From Rebecca billardiae RCC1528 (taxonomy: Eukaryota; Haptophyta), in the NCBI GenBank assembly GCA_965240325.2, contig OZ251226.1, positions 1,736,001 through 1,800,000 of the forward strand: a stretch of DNA of 64,000 nucleotides, in the 5' to 3' direction. Within the stretch, counting starts at the first letter, position 1. Each line of letters starts with the position of its first letter. Of the stretch, positions 8,578 through 18,931 are shown piece after piece. The notes under the pieces are model-generated. The model saw only the letters and a list, made by a program, of their open reading frames with translations, did no database searches and was not told the origin of the DNA. A program made the position numbers and the translations under genes.

Positions 8578-11500
8578 ATGACCGCGTGACTCCGCGGTCC
8601 TCTTCCGTCAGAACCAACGTAGTTGGGGGCCCGCGGTGCAGAGTCTGTCTGTGCCGGCCGTCTGACAGTCTGTGCGGTGTGCCACCCGCTCCGTCCGACC
8701 ACCACGGACACTCACACTGACACAGCCGCGGCGTCGCCCCGGAGTCGCATATCGGCCACTAACCTCGCCATCGTCGCGCGGACTCGCCGCTCGCAGATCA
8801 GCCTGTGGCTCTCGTGTCAGGCAGTCAGGCATCCGCCGTGCCCATCAGCGCCAGAGCTGGCTCTCAGTCACTGAGTGAGTGAGAGCCGCCGCTCACGGTC
8901 AGCGCGCAGTCCGAGCTCCGAGCTCGCGCGCGAAACGCCCGCCCATGCGCCAGTCAAGCCGTCGAGACTCGAGACAGCTCGGATGCGGCGGACGAGAGCA
9001 AAAAGGATGTGCGCGTGGTCCAGCTCGTGCTGCGACTCGGACTCGCCCAGTCTCGTCGCCCGCAGATCTGCGCGCGCTGCTTGCCGCGCCGCTGCATCAT
9101 GTGCAGCCAGAGGCTCCAGTCATTGTCAGCACGCCGCACGCGGATGAGCCATCACAGCTCGGCCATGGACGGCGCGAGCGAGGGCTTGGGCGAGCGAGAT
9201 GGCCGTGGTGGCTGCTCCACATCCCGACAAAACGTCCAAGACTACCCGCTCGCACCACGCCGACTGGATCAGGCGAAGGCTCCGCACTGCAGATCAGGCT
9301 CGGCGAGACGCGGCTGAACCGCGAGTTTACCGCGACGTCCTCGCGACCGCCCGCGCTTGAACATGCCGAGAGTTCAGCTGCGCGGCGTGCGGCGTGGCGC
9401 GCGCGGGCGCGCGCATGGATTCACGCGTTAGGATGCCCCGCGGTCTCCTCCTCGTACCGTCGCCGACTGCTCTCCGCGCGCGAGCGTCGACATCGATTCG
9501 TGTCCGCGGTCCGGTGCTCGGTTGGAAACCGCACTGACTGGGCCGAAGAGGGATCGGCAGGGCGGGGCGCGCGGGGTGAGCGGGCACGAAAGCGACGCTG
9601 ACGACCGTCGGGATACCCGCCGCAGCAGCGCGCACCTGCGCTGAGTCCGTCGGATTGAACGATCGTGCGCTGCCGCAGCGGGCCGCCGCTCGGCCTCCGT
9701 TCGCTTTCGTTCGGCTGTGCTGGCAGTGGCCGAGGCGGCGAGGCGACGACTCCAGAGCTCAGAAGGCCGTATCCAGTATTCATCAAGGGACGAGATAGTA
9801 TGAAGATTGCGTTGTGGTTGCGCGATCAACATTTGATCGATCATCAAACGTCGTCGCTCCTTGAATGCCGTTTTTATCGGTTGGCGGTTGGCGGCAATCT
9901 CATACTGCTTAAAATCGCGCTCGTAACGAAGACGAAAATAGCCTCGAAAGGGGCGGGCCGCACACGCCGCGCGCCGCGCCCCCTCCGGCTCCGACTATAC
10001 GGATAGCTGCGGCGGGTATTTTCAATCTCTCGCACTATTGGAGTTGGTTGGACGATTATGTCAACGGTCGTTCTTGGCATCTTGCAGCGGCGAGGCCATA
10101 TTATGGCCCGCGGTGCAGGGCGGAGCGCGCAGCGTGGAGCCCGCACCAGCGGGCCCGAACAACGTTTCAAAAAGATCTTTGATCAAGAAAAAAGGGACGG
10201 GGGACGATTTTCATGGCTGGAGGAGACCGAGTTTCGAATTTTGAGACCCTCTCTAACATGCATCACGGCCGAAAAAGGTCTGACGCGCCCACGGCAAGTT
10301 CATAGTAAAGCGTGGAGTGACGCCCGTCCAAAAAACTTCACGCCCTTTAGGATCCCTAACGTAACGAACCGTTACAAGCGATTTTTCCGGCCAATGAGAT
10401 TGCAGCAAGGTCCAAGGAGCGATGACGTATCTAGATAGAGATTGCCGCGAACCGATGTGACCATGTACGTCCCTTGAATCAGTTGAATCAACTATTCAAT
10501 CGCGCCGTGTCTGTATCAGGAGCCGACGAGGCAAGGGTCAGTAGCCGATGGGCCAACCTCGGCGAATCTCAATACTATCTGACGCGAACGGACTTGGTTG
10601 GGCGCGCGCGTGGCCCCGGGCGGCGGCCCACCAGAGGCGGCCCGCGTTTGGAGGCGAGCCACGGGCACGAGGCTCACTCTGAGCGACCGACGGGTGAGGA
10701 CGGCGATGGGCAGGTGCGCGCGGCGAATGGCGCCTGGAGCGCGCGGCTGCGGCGGGTCCCGACTGCCGTCGACATCGCGTTCGTCGTGCCCCCGCTCACT
10801 CCGCGCGCCCCCGCCGCCCCTGCCGCCCTGTCGATGCCTCGGCGCGGCCTTGCGCGGCCCCGGCGCGTCCGCGAGCCGGCGCCGCAGCCGCCGCCCTGTG
10901 TTCGGGCTCTCGCAAGCTCGGGGGCAGCGGCGCCTGATGCCGGACTGATCGATCTCTGAGCCTTCGACTTCACCACGCGCCGCCCTTGCCATGCCTTTCC
11001 GGGGTCTCCCAGAACTCTTCTTGATTGAGAGAGAGCAGGCGCGCCGACGATCCGAGTCCATCGTCGGTCGACTCTGAGCGAGGGCTACGCCTCGGAACTG
11101 AACGGTACTCTACGAGGAGGACGAGCTGCGCGGGCGACGGTGGTGCGTGACGTCCCCAGAGCTGGCCGTGCCTCTGCAACGCGTGCCGAGCCTGATCGAG
11201 GTGTGTCAGCTGCCCGTGCACGCGCGGCGAGTGCGCGAACCGGATCACCGGTGCCCTCGCACCTCGGCACCGTGCTCCCTCGGGCTGTCAGCTCCGCGTG
11301 GCCTGGCGTGCACGTAGAGTTGCGCTCATGCGTCGATCACGCCTCGCGCCCGCCTGTCGGCCGTCGCGCAGGCGCTGGTCGAACCCTACTCGGACCCTAC
11401 TCCTCCAGCCCTACTCCCGGGCGCTGCCGGCGCGGGGGGTGACCCCGGGGACAGCGGTCAGCAGCAGCGGCCCGAACGAATCCGCGGCCCCGCACCGTGC

Positions 11501-12068
11501 TCCCTGGCTGTCAGCTCCGCGTGGCCTGGTGTGCACGTGGAGTCGCGCTCATGCGTCGATCACGCCTCGTCGCATCCGCCTGTACACAATCGGCGCCGCG
11601 CCGGCGGCTGCAATGGGCCCGCCCGGCGCGGCGGGCGGCGGCGCGCCGCTGATGGAGTCTAGTTGTACGGGCATATGCAACTGGTCTGTCAATAGACGAC
11701 TGCGACGGAGGGTGCACCGCCACCGCGGGCCCTGAACTACGTTCGTTCTACGGAAAAAGGACCGCGGAACGCGGTCATTTTACTATGGTCACACTACATT
11801 AAGGAGAGTCTACCCACAATTACCCTGTCTGGCACACTTGGGCGTGGGTTTCGTTGATTCCTCTGTTCACTATTCAAGACGGCGGACGCGCCCTTTTTCG
11901 ACGAGGATGCACCTGTAAGGGAGTCTCAAAATTCGAAACTCGGTCTCCTCCAGCCCTGAAAATCGTCCCCCGTCCCTTTTTTCTTTGATCAAAGATCTTT
12001 TTGAAACGTGGTTCGGGCCCGCTGGTGCGGGCTCCACGCTGCGCGCTCCGCCCTGCACCGCGGGCCAT
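8578..12068. mobile_element. Transposon of family A/B (element X), interrupted by a nested copy
   Basis: The left end at 8578 is a variant A end, ATGACCGCG...CGCGGTC with a 6-nt loop, followed by the conserved CAACGTAGTTGGGGGCCCGCGGTG. The right end at 12068 is a B1 end in inverted orientation, and the subterminal ~130 bp matches the other B1 ends. The pair therefore delimits a 3.5-kb element, 1.8 kb without the insert. No exact target duplication is seen, so either the two ends come from different insertions or the flanks have changed. Internal frames (for example 8879-9601 + and 9428-9847 -) show no recognisable domain; I do not call a gene. Confidence 0.55.
10103..11778. mobile_element. 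Nested family A/B transposon (element Y), inverted
   Basis: A 1.68-kb element inside element X, in the opposite orientation. The B1 end (ATGGCCCGCGGTGCAGGGCG) is on the left at 10103 and the A1 end is on the right, ending CGGTCAT at 11778. Its A-side ~650 bp aligns closely (roughly 90% by eye) with the reverse complement of 6433-7100 of copy 1, including the TGTACAGGCGGATGCGACG region. The part holding the HTH gene is replaced by unrelated GC-rich sequence (about 10470-10980), so this is a non-autonomous derivative. Confidence 0.65.
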
Positions 12069-12446
12069 AATACTAGTTAACGGAGTCTTACGAGAGTAAC
12101 GATCAATAACGATGCCACTGACTACGTGTGACGAAGCCAGTGGCGACTACGACGACGGACTACGACAGAGAAACGTGGGCCGCCGATGTGCCTGACGGCA
12201 TACGTGGCCCGGGCCAGTGCTCACGGCACTGAGTCCCAGTCACGTGCCCTCAGTGACAGACACAGTGGGCGGCCTGGGCCGACTGCGAGACAAGTTGCAG
12301 CACGGGTCAGCAGACAGCAGCTTATAGAGCGGCTCCGGCCTCTGCAACAGAGGATCACAGAGGACTCATTCGTCTTGGGGTGGCAAGTTGTCGAGGTCGA
12401 TGGGCTGCGCGACGAGCACGGACGCACAGGCGAGGGCGAGGTCGGT
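12069..12446. other. Spacer between transposon X and Rab GDI
   Basis: About 380 bp with no gene visible. It should hold the 3' UTR of the Rab GDI gene, which ends at 12447 on the minus strand. No element ends or repeats are seen. Confidence 0.5.
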
Positions 12447-14147
12447 TCAGCGCGCACGCGCGGCGCGCCAGCCGCGCAGCGCGGCGCGCACCTTGCGCTC
12501 CTCCGGCGGGAGTGTCGACATGATCTGGTCGTAGATCTTGAGCACATCGGCGACGGAGGTCTCGAAGTGGGAGGTCGCGTCGAAGGAGGTGGAGATGAAG
12601 CAGCCGTCCTTGCTGAAGTCGTTCACCGGCTCGTACACGTTGTTCAGCAGCGCGAAGATCTTGTCCGGCTTGCCGAGCAGCTTGAGCGCGGGCGCGAGCT
12701 CCTTGACCGGCTCCTGCGTCTCGACGGTCGAGGAGACGATAACGATGTACTTGTCCTTGGGCGCGACGCAGTTGGTCTGCCCGAGGCAGGTGACGTAGAT
12801 GTCGTGTTTGCGGCCCACCTGGTTCTGCGGGATGATGATCTGGCACGAGTCCGAGTTGTTCGTGTTGGGCAGCGGGTGCGACATGATGCAGACCATCCTG
12901 ATCACCTGCCCTGTCTGCTTCACCTTGTTGTCGTTGAGGAAATACGAAGGGTCGCCGATCACCATCTTGCACTTGGCCGTCTCGCCCTGGCTCGTCACGC
13001 CGCACACGCGCCCACTCTCGTCGTACTCGATCTTATCCACCGGCTTGTTCAGCATGTACACGCCGCCGTGCACCGCGCTCAGCCTGCGAGTGCGCGCGCG
13101 CGAGAGAGAGCGCGCGCAGACCCATTGGGCTGCTGTGAGCCGGCCAGCTCCGTGCCGGCGCGCGCCGCTGCCCGGGTGGCGCCGCGCAGGCTCCGGCAGC
13201 CGCGCAGGCCGGGCCCGCCCCGCGCCCCCCCCGCTGCCACGCCATGCACGCACGCCGCGCGTGCCGCACCTCGAGAACGCCTGCGGGAGCTCGCCCAGCC
13301 CGTAGAGCGGGTAGATGTAAGGCGACTTGCCGTACTGTGCGAGTGAGGTCGAGTACAGCTGGCAGCGCTTCACGAGCTCGAGCGCGGGCTGCTGCAGGTA
13401 CGCGTCGTTGGCGAAGAGCGCGAGCGCGTGGCCCACGAAGTCGACCGTCTCCTCTGACAGCCCAAAGTCCTTGAACAGCTCGGCGGCCGTCATCTTGTGC
13501 AGATTCCGGTTCTTGTGCGACTCGGGCTTGTCGTCGTCATAGTCCTGGACGTACAAGAGGAACGAGCGGAACCGCCGCTTCTCGAAGAGGCCCATCAGCC
13601 CGGACTGCAGCGCCTCGGTCTCGGTGGCGGGCACCTTGTACACTTGCCCCTTCTTGTACACGAACGAGCCGTCGATCTGCTTGAACTCGAGGTAGTGCGT
13701 CGTCTTGGTGTACAGCAGCATGCGGACGAGCTTGCCTGCGCGCGCGCGCGGCCGCGGAGCACGAGCGCGCGCGCAGCACGTGAGGTGAGCGCGAGGGCAC
13801 GGCTGGCAGGAGCGATGCGTCCACGACCAGAGCTGCCTCCAGCGCGAGCCCCACCCGCCCCACTGCGCGCCCCGGCCGCACGGCGCCGGGCGCACACCTG
13901 ACGCCATGATAAACTTCGGGATCAGGTCGATGTTGTAGTCGCGCACCTTGCCGAACTCGGGCGGAGGCTCGGTGCCGTTCGCGTACTTCTCGAACATCTG
14001 GGTGAGGTTCAGAGACGCGCTCTCGCCGCCGTAGTAGCTGTTGCGGTCCATGTGCAGCACCTTCTTGCCCGCGACCGACATGAGCCCAGAGAGCAGCGTG
14101 TCCTTCAGGCCCGTGCCCAGCACAATCACGTCATATTCCTCGTCCAT
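12447..14147 (-). CDS. Rab GDP dissociation inhibitor (Rab GDI), three coding exons
   Basis: Exons 13898-14147, 13270-13735 and 12447-13083 give 450 residues, the normal GDI length (~445). GDI extracts GDP-bound prenylated Rab GTPases from membranes and returns them to donor compartments. Diagnostic segments are MDEEYDVIVLGTGLKDTLLS (FAD-like fold and family start), VLHMDRNSYYGGESASL, IDGSFVYKKGQVYKVPATE and, across the second splice, QAFSRLSAVHGGVYMLNKPV. Introns are 162 and 186 bp, with donors GTGTGC and GTGCGG and acceptors CGCAG and CTCGCAG. Both lengths are multiples of three and both introns are free of stops, so unspliced RNA stays in frame for 628 residues. The C-terminus (RGWRAARAR) is more basic than usual. 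A CAG directly before the ATG suggests a 5'-UTR intron. Confidence 0.93.
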   Translation of the reverse strand: MDEEYDVIVLGTGLKDTLLSGLMSVAGKKVLHMDRNSYYGGESASLNLTQMFEKYANGTEPPPEFGKVRDYNIDLIPKFIMASGVRPAPCGRGAQWGGWGSRWRQLWSWTHRSCQPCPRAHLTCCARARAPRPRARAGKLVRMLLYTKTTHYLEFKQIDGSFVYKKGQVYKVPATETEALQSGLMGLFEKRRFRSFLLYVQDYDDDKPESHKNRNLHKMTAAELFKDFGLSEETVDFVGHALALFANDAYLQQPALELVKRCQLYSTSLAQYGKSPYIYPLYGLGELPQAFSRCGTRGVRAWRGSGGGAGRARPARLPEPARRHPGSGARRHGAGRLTAAQWVCARSLSRARTRRLSAVHGGVYMLNKPVDKIEYDESGRVCGVTSQGETAKCKMVIGDPSYFLNDNKVKQTGQVIRMVCIMSHPLPNTNNSDSCQIIIPQNQVGRKHDIYVTCLGQTNCVAPKDKYIVIVSSTVETQEPVKELAPALKLLGKPDKIFALLNNVYEPVNDFSKDGCFISTSFDATSHFETSVADVLKIYDQIMSTLPPEERKVRAALRGWRAARAR

Positions 14148-14334
14148 GCCCTGCGGGGGCGAGCGGCAGCGCGGCGCGCGTGTGAGCGGACGCTCGTGCG
14201 CACTGGTTGTGGGCAGGCCCGCGTGCTGCTGCGCCGCGAGGGCCGCGCTAGCGCGCGCCGCCGACCTCTGTTCTCCGCGGCGGCAGCCACCCTTGTCAAG
14301 CGCGATACCTTCCGGAGACCGGAGTCCAAACAAG

Positions 14335-15468
14335 GGTAGTAGTAGTAAGGGTGCGCAACTCCGCTGGCGACAGCCGCGGAGGTCGGGAGGGCTCTGTTTG
14401 CCTCGGCGAGCGGTGCGAGCGGAGCGGAGCGAGTACTATCAGCGGCGGAGGGCGGCGAGGCCGCGCACGGCGTGAGGCGCGACGTCGGCCGAGTCGGTCC
14501 GCAGAGGATGCGCGGCGCTCGGCCCGCTGCGCAGCAGCAGTGCGCCTCACTTTGCCCCGAGCGCCGTCCTCCTCGTCGCCTCCTTCCCGCCTTGGAGCAG
14601 CACGCATGTGCGCGCCGCCACAATGAAGGCGGCACGGGCTCGCTCGGAAGACCGCGCGCGCGTGGCGCGCGACTTGGTCGGCTGCGCGCGCGCGCTGCCG
14701 CGGGGCAAGGTAGCGCCATCGAATGCGCGCGCCGTGCCCGCGCGAGAGCGTGTACGCGCACGTGGGTGCGAGCTCACACGCATGCCGAATGCTGCCTGCG
14801 CATCCGACTTGCCGACTGTCGTGAAGCTGGAAAAGACAGCGGCGTGAGTGTTGGTACCATCGATGCCGAGCCTTAGCTTCCACTTGCATTCGTGCTGAGA
14901 AGGAATACACAAGACTTGGCCTTCGTCCTGGCTTTCCAATGTCACTCAACGCCCTGCTAATCGACCCGAACAGTGCCGGCGTGAGGCACAGCGAACCATT
15001 TGTGAGAGCAAGCAGGCAAGCGAGCACTACGCTCATGAGATGTCCGTGAGCAAAGGCTCGCGCGGGCACGGCGCGCGCATTCGATGGCGCTACCTTGCCC
15101 CGCGGCAGCGCGCGCGCGCAGCCGACCAAGTCGCGCGCCACGCGCGCGCGGTCTTCCGAGCGAGCCCGTGCCGCCTTCATTGTGGCGGCGCGCACATGCG
15201 TGCTGCTCCAAGGCAGGAAGGAGGCGACGAGGAGGACGGCGCTCGGGGCAAAGTGAGGCGCACTGCTGCTGCGCAGCGGGCCGAGCGCCGCGCATCCTCT
15301 GCGGACCGACTCGGCCGACGTCGCGCCTCACGCCGTGCGCGGCCTCGCCGCCCTCCGCCGCTGATAGTACTCGCTCCGCTCCGCTCGCACCGCTCGCCGA
15401 GGCAAACAGAGCCCTCCCGACCTCCGCGGCTGTCGCCAGCGGAGTTGCGCACCCTTACTACCCTTGGC
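14335..15468. repeat. Long inverted repeat between Rab GDI and uL6
   Basis: The arms, 14335-14746 and 15057-15468 (412 bp each), are inverted copies with a single mismatch seen by eye, around a 310-bp unique spacer. The right arm is followed by a ~38-bp tandem duplication of its outer edge (two copies of a block ending TTGCGCACCCTTACTACCC). The repeat fills most of the space between the divergent starts of Rab GDI (14147) and uL6 (15637). Each arm's outer edge faces one gene, so both genes may use copies of the same promoter or leader. Each arm also holds the same open frame (MRAATMKAARARSEDRARVA...), which I do not call as a gene. A fold-back transposon or a recent inverted duplication are alternatives. 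Confidence 0.85.
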
Positions 15469-15636
15469 TGTCGCCAGCGGAGTTGCGCACCCTTACTACC
15501 CTTGGTCCAAAGGCGTGCGTGCGTTGGGACCTTGAGGCGCGGCCGCGCGGTCGCAAAAAGAAAAATGAAAATCGCGCGGCTGCAGGCAGGAAAATCGCCG
15601 GCAGTCGCGCGCTCGTCGTCCGCGGCAGCCATCATC

Positions 15637-16347
15637 ATGATGATCACGCGACGCGTCGCCCCGTCGACGCCATGGGCGATCGTGGGCGCGCGCGCAATGT
15701 CGCGTGTGGGGCTGGTGCCTGTCAAAATCCCCACTGGAGCGGCTGTCAAAGTCGAGGCCGTCGCGCCACCCCTGGGTGACATCCTGGAGTATCCGGTGAA
15801 CAAGCGCCTGTGGCGCGCCAAGCCGCGCACCGGCAAGGAGCATGACTTTGGCGACTGCGACGTGGTGACGGTCACAGGGCCGAAGGGGGAGGTGTCGCGG
15901 AAACTGCACTCGGTCGTGCGGGCGCGCGTCGAGGGCGACAACGTCGTCGTCGAGCCGCGCTGCGGTGGGAACTCGCGATGCGGCCGGACGATGTGGGGCA
16001 CCTCTCGAGCGCACATCGCCAACATGGTCCACGGCGTGACACGCGGCTACAAGCGCGATCTCGAGCTCGTTGGCGTGGGCTTCCGCGCGGCGATGCAGGG
16101 CGATGGCATCATGTTCAAAATCGGCTTCTCGCACGACGTGACGTACCGCGTGCCCGACAGGATGCAGCACCTCGCGCAGCTGTCCGTGCCCAACCAAACG
16201 ACCATCTCCGTGACGGGCATCGACAAGCACGCTGTGAACGAGGTGGCCGCGCAGATTCGTGACCTGCGCAGGCCGGAGCCCTACAAGGGCAAGGGTATCC
16301 GCTACGCCGGCGAGGTCATCAAGCTGAAGCAGGGCAAGAAGAAGTGA
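15637..16347 (+). CDS. Bacterial-type ribosomal protein uL6, probably mitochondrial
   Basis: A 236-residue protein of the bacterial L6 family. It carries a basic leader (MMITRRVAPSTPWAIVGARA) ahead of MSRVGLVPVKIPTGAAVKVE. The two L6 repeats are seen, with WGTSRAHIANMVHGVTRGYK and VGVGFRAAMQGDG. The C-terminal signature PEPYKGKGIRYAGEVIKLKQ is the classical L6 tail that binds 23S rRNA near the GTPase centre. In most algae plastid rpl6 is plastid-encoded, so a nuclear copy with a short Arg-rich leader is best read as mitochondrial. An upstream in-frame ATG at 15564 would lengthen the leader and is also plausible. Confidence 0.9.
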   Translation: MMITRRVAPSTPWAIVGARAMSRVGLVPVKIPTGAAVKVEAVAPPLGDILEYPVNKRLWRAKPRTGKEHDFGDCDVVTVTGPKGEVSRKLHSVVRARVEGDNVVVEPRCGGNSRCGRTMWGTSRAHIANMVHGVTRGYKRDLELVGVGFRAAMQGDGIMFKIGFSHDVTYRVPDRMQHLAQLSVPNQTTISVTGIDKHAVNEVAAQIRDLRRPEPYKGKGIRYAGEVIKLKQGKKK

Positions 16348-16813
16348 TGACGTATGGCTCGCAGCACGACGTTTAGCTCGAGCAGATCGCGCGGCGCGCG
16401 TGGCCTTGTGATGAGACACGGACACGGGCCTCGGCTTACGTCAGAGTGGCTTCGGCCTGATCCCGTAGTCAGTGAAGACGATGCGACTGTTACAGTATCT
16501 CGTTACCAAGTAGTCTCAGCGTAGCGCCTATGGCTACGCAGCGGCAGCGCGGTCCCGGGTCGGACCGCGTCGCGGCCGGGTCGCGCCGGCGGCCCGCGCC
16601 CGCGGCCCCGCGCCCGCGGGCGGCGGCCGGCGGGGCTCGCCGGCCTCGCGCCGGGCCGGTCGCGCTTTGAAAACATTATAAGCAGGGCGCGTAGGGCCGC
16701 GCCGGGTGGACCGGACTACGGCCGGAGCCAGCACCATATTATCGGCTTATTGCAGGTAGCATTGCCGAGTAGACAGTAGTCGTATACGGATAGTATATAT
16801 ATAGAGAGAGCTC
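16348..16813. other. Intergenic, no gene seen
   Basis: Holds the uL6 3' UTR and a very GC-rich block (16540-16670). An AT-rich run, TATATATATAGAGAGAG, lies just before the transposon end at 16814. Confidence 0.5.
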
Positions 16814-18717
16814 ATGGCCCGCGGTGCAGGGCGGAGCGCGTAGCGTGGAGCCCCGCCGGGGGCCCTCACTACGTTGTCAAAAAGATCTTTTGATCAAAGA
16901 AAAGGGGACGGGGGACGATTTTGAGGGCTTTGGAGGGTGAATTTTCGCTAATTTTCGAGGGGTACACCGTACATTGCTGTCTATCCGCAAGAAGCGATTG
17001 ACGAAATAGGCGCGCCCGGACGTGAGTCATAAGAAAGATCGAAGGCCGTCACATTGTCAGTAAACGAATCTGCGCCATTGTGGTAATGCCCGGGGCCGGA
17101 CTCCGCCCAGCACCAGCACCGGACAACAGTGATCCACTCCGGACTGGGCGGTCGGCGATCGTTCCCCGCGATGACCAGTGGGTCACCGCCTCGACCGCAG
17201 TCAAACGCGGGGGCGCGGGCGCGCGCGCACTTGTCGCGCAAGACAGATCAGAAATCCTGATTCCTGGACGCGCACGCGAACCGGCTCGGCATGCGGAACG
17301 CGTTGATGCGCTTGGGGACGCACGACATCGGGCCGTTCTGAAACGACACCGGGCGAAACTCTACCGCGACCGCGTGCACGCGCGGACCGCAGGCCGCGTG
17401 ACGACTGCGACACTGCGCGACGCGAAGGAGCAGGTGCTGGCGCCGCAGATGGCGGTGCGGGCGTTCTGCCCGAGCTGCAACAACCCGCTGCTCTCGGGCC
17501 AGGTGCATCAGCGCATCCAGGACCGCCGCTGCCACGTGCTAACCAAGGTGGTCAGGGCATGAGACACGCGACCGTGTGCGAGCAAGGCGTGCCAAGATGA
17601 TCGACACGGCGAAGCAGGTGGTGATCGAGGCGCTGAGCCTGATCATGGTGAGGCGCATCTTCTCGACCTGCCCGACGCGCAGACCACGCAGGCGTCGCTT
17701 CCGGGCGCGTGGGACTCGCGCACCAAGACGCTGTGGCGCGTGGACCCTGTCGGAGTCTGTGCGCGGCGCGCGCGCGCGCGTGCGCGCGCGACGGGCACGT
17801 GGCGCGCCGACCAGCCGTACGGCGCTGACTGTTGACGCACCTCGCGCATGCGCTACCCCGGTCGCGCCGCCGCCGCCGCCGCGCAGGCATGCTCTCGTAG
17901 GAGGAGACGGCGGAGCTGCGCGCACACATGGCCGCGCGCGGCTCTCGGTCGGACGCGGTCGGCGATCACGGGCGCGCTGCCGGCCCGGCGCGCCGCTGAA
18001 CGACGAGTAGGCCGCGCTGGAGGAGTACGTCCGCCGCCGCGCTCCGCCTGCGCGAGCAGCGCTCCGCCGCGCCCGACCCGCTGGCCGAGCAGCTGCGCAG
18101 CGACCGCGCCATCGCAGAGCAGCTGCAGCGCGAGGAGATGGCGGCACGCGCGGGCGGCGCGCCCGTGACGCTGCACTCGGCCGAGGTCGACGAGGACGCG
18201 CAGATGGCGCTGGCGCTGCTGCTCGTGTGCGAGGCGTGCGACCAGGACACACGCGCGCTGCGCAACGCTGAGCGCCGGATCCGTTTTCGGCGCCGTAAGG
18301 TACGCAAGGCGCTGGCAGCGGAGCGCACCGGGGCGGCGGCGCATGCGCGCACGCGGCGCGCTCGCGGTCGATGCGCGGCAACTCCAACCGCCTCGGCAAG
18401 CGCAAGCAGCGGGACGAGGGCGGCGCCGCGGCGGCGGGTGCGATGAACAAATCGGACGAGCGCGCCAAGTCCCGACGCATCGCCAACGCCGCCAAGCTGT
18501 TCGAGGACATGGACGGCGACGAGATCGCGGCCGCGGCGCACGCGGCGGGCAAGCTGGACTGCCAACTTGCGTGACGCGTCTCGCAGACTGCCACTGCCAC
18601 TGGGCCTGGCCCATTATAAATCTTCATACGACATTGAGCAGCCGAGCAGCCGACGGAGGGTGCACCGCGGGCCCCTAACTGCGTTGGTTCTACGGAAGGA
18701 CCGCGGAACGCGGTCAT
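16814..18717. mobile_element. Gene-fragment-carrying transposon Z (family A/B, subfamily 2)
   Basis: A 1.9-kb element. The left end at 16814 is type B2 (ATGGCCCGCGGTGCAGGGCG, then GTAGCGTGGAGCCCCGCCGG) and the right end at 18717 is an inverted A2 end (GGACCGCGGAACGCGGTCAT). The left ~250 bp, including AAGATCGAAGGCCG and TTGTCAGTAAA, is shared with element W at 41794, as are the last ~75 bp. The interiors differ completely. The interior here looks like broken gene sequence, so this resembles a Pack-type element that has taken up host gene fragments. Confidence 0.7.
17420..18574 (+). pseudogene. Broken gene fragments inside transposon Z
   Basis: Several stretches read like natural protein but sit in different plus-strand frames, with stops or shifts between them. 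In order: LRDAKEQVLAPQMAVRAFC, AKMIDTAKQVVIEALSLIM, ASLPGAWDSRTKTLWRVDP, EETAELRAHMAARGSRSDAV, a helical segment LAEQLRSDRAIAEQLQREEM continuing to AEVDEDAQMALALLL, and a C-terminal part from NSNRLGKRKQRDEGG to FEDMDGDEIAAAAHAAGKLD with a stop at 18572. Some gaps could be introns, but no clean set of splice sites joins them all. I do not recognise the parent gene. The orientation is the same throughout, which fits capture of one host gene followed by decay. Confidence 0.45.
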
Positions 18718-18931
18718 ATATATATGGCGGGCCGTATATATACCTGACTCACTGAGTCACTCCGAGTGACTCACCAATGATACTGACCGCCGTGGCGCGG
18801 GCCGAGCGGACGCACGCCGTGTGCGGCAGTGTGGCAAGCCCTCTGCAGCTCGTCACAACGCGCGCCCGTCCGGGTGACGCTGCCGGGCGACGCGCGCGCC
18901 AGCCGGTGCGCTGTGCACAAGCTGACCCGGC

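Noticed and set aside
12447-14333. A single 628-residue Rab GDI reading through both introns
   Set aside because: The inserted parts have no GDI counterpart, and splicing at GT/AG restores the exact family sequence and length.
16814-16940. B-type transposon end as a Helitron 5' end
   Set aside because: No TC start or CTRR end is present and copy 1 has a 9-bp target duplication, so Helitron assignment is not supported.
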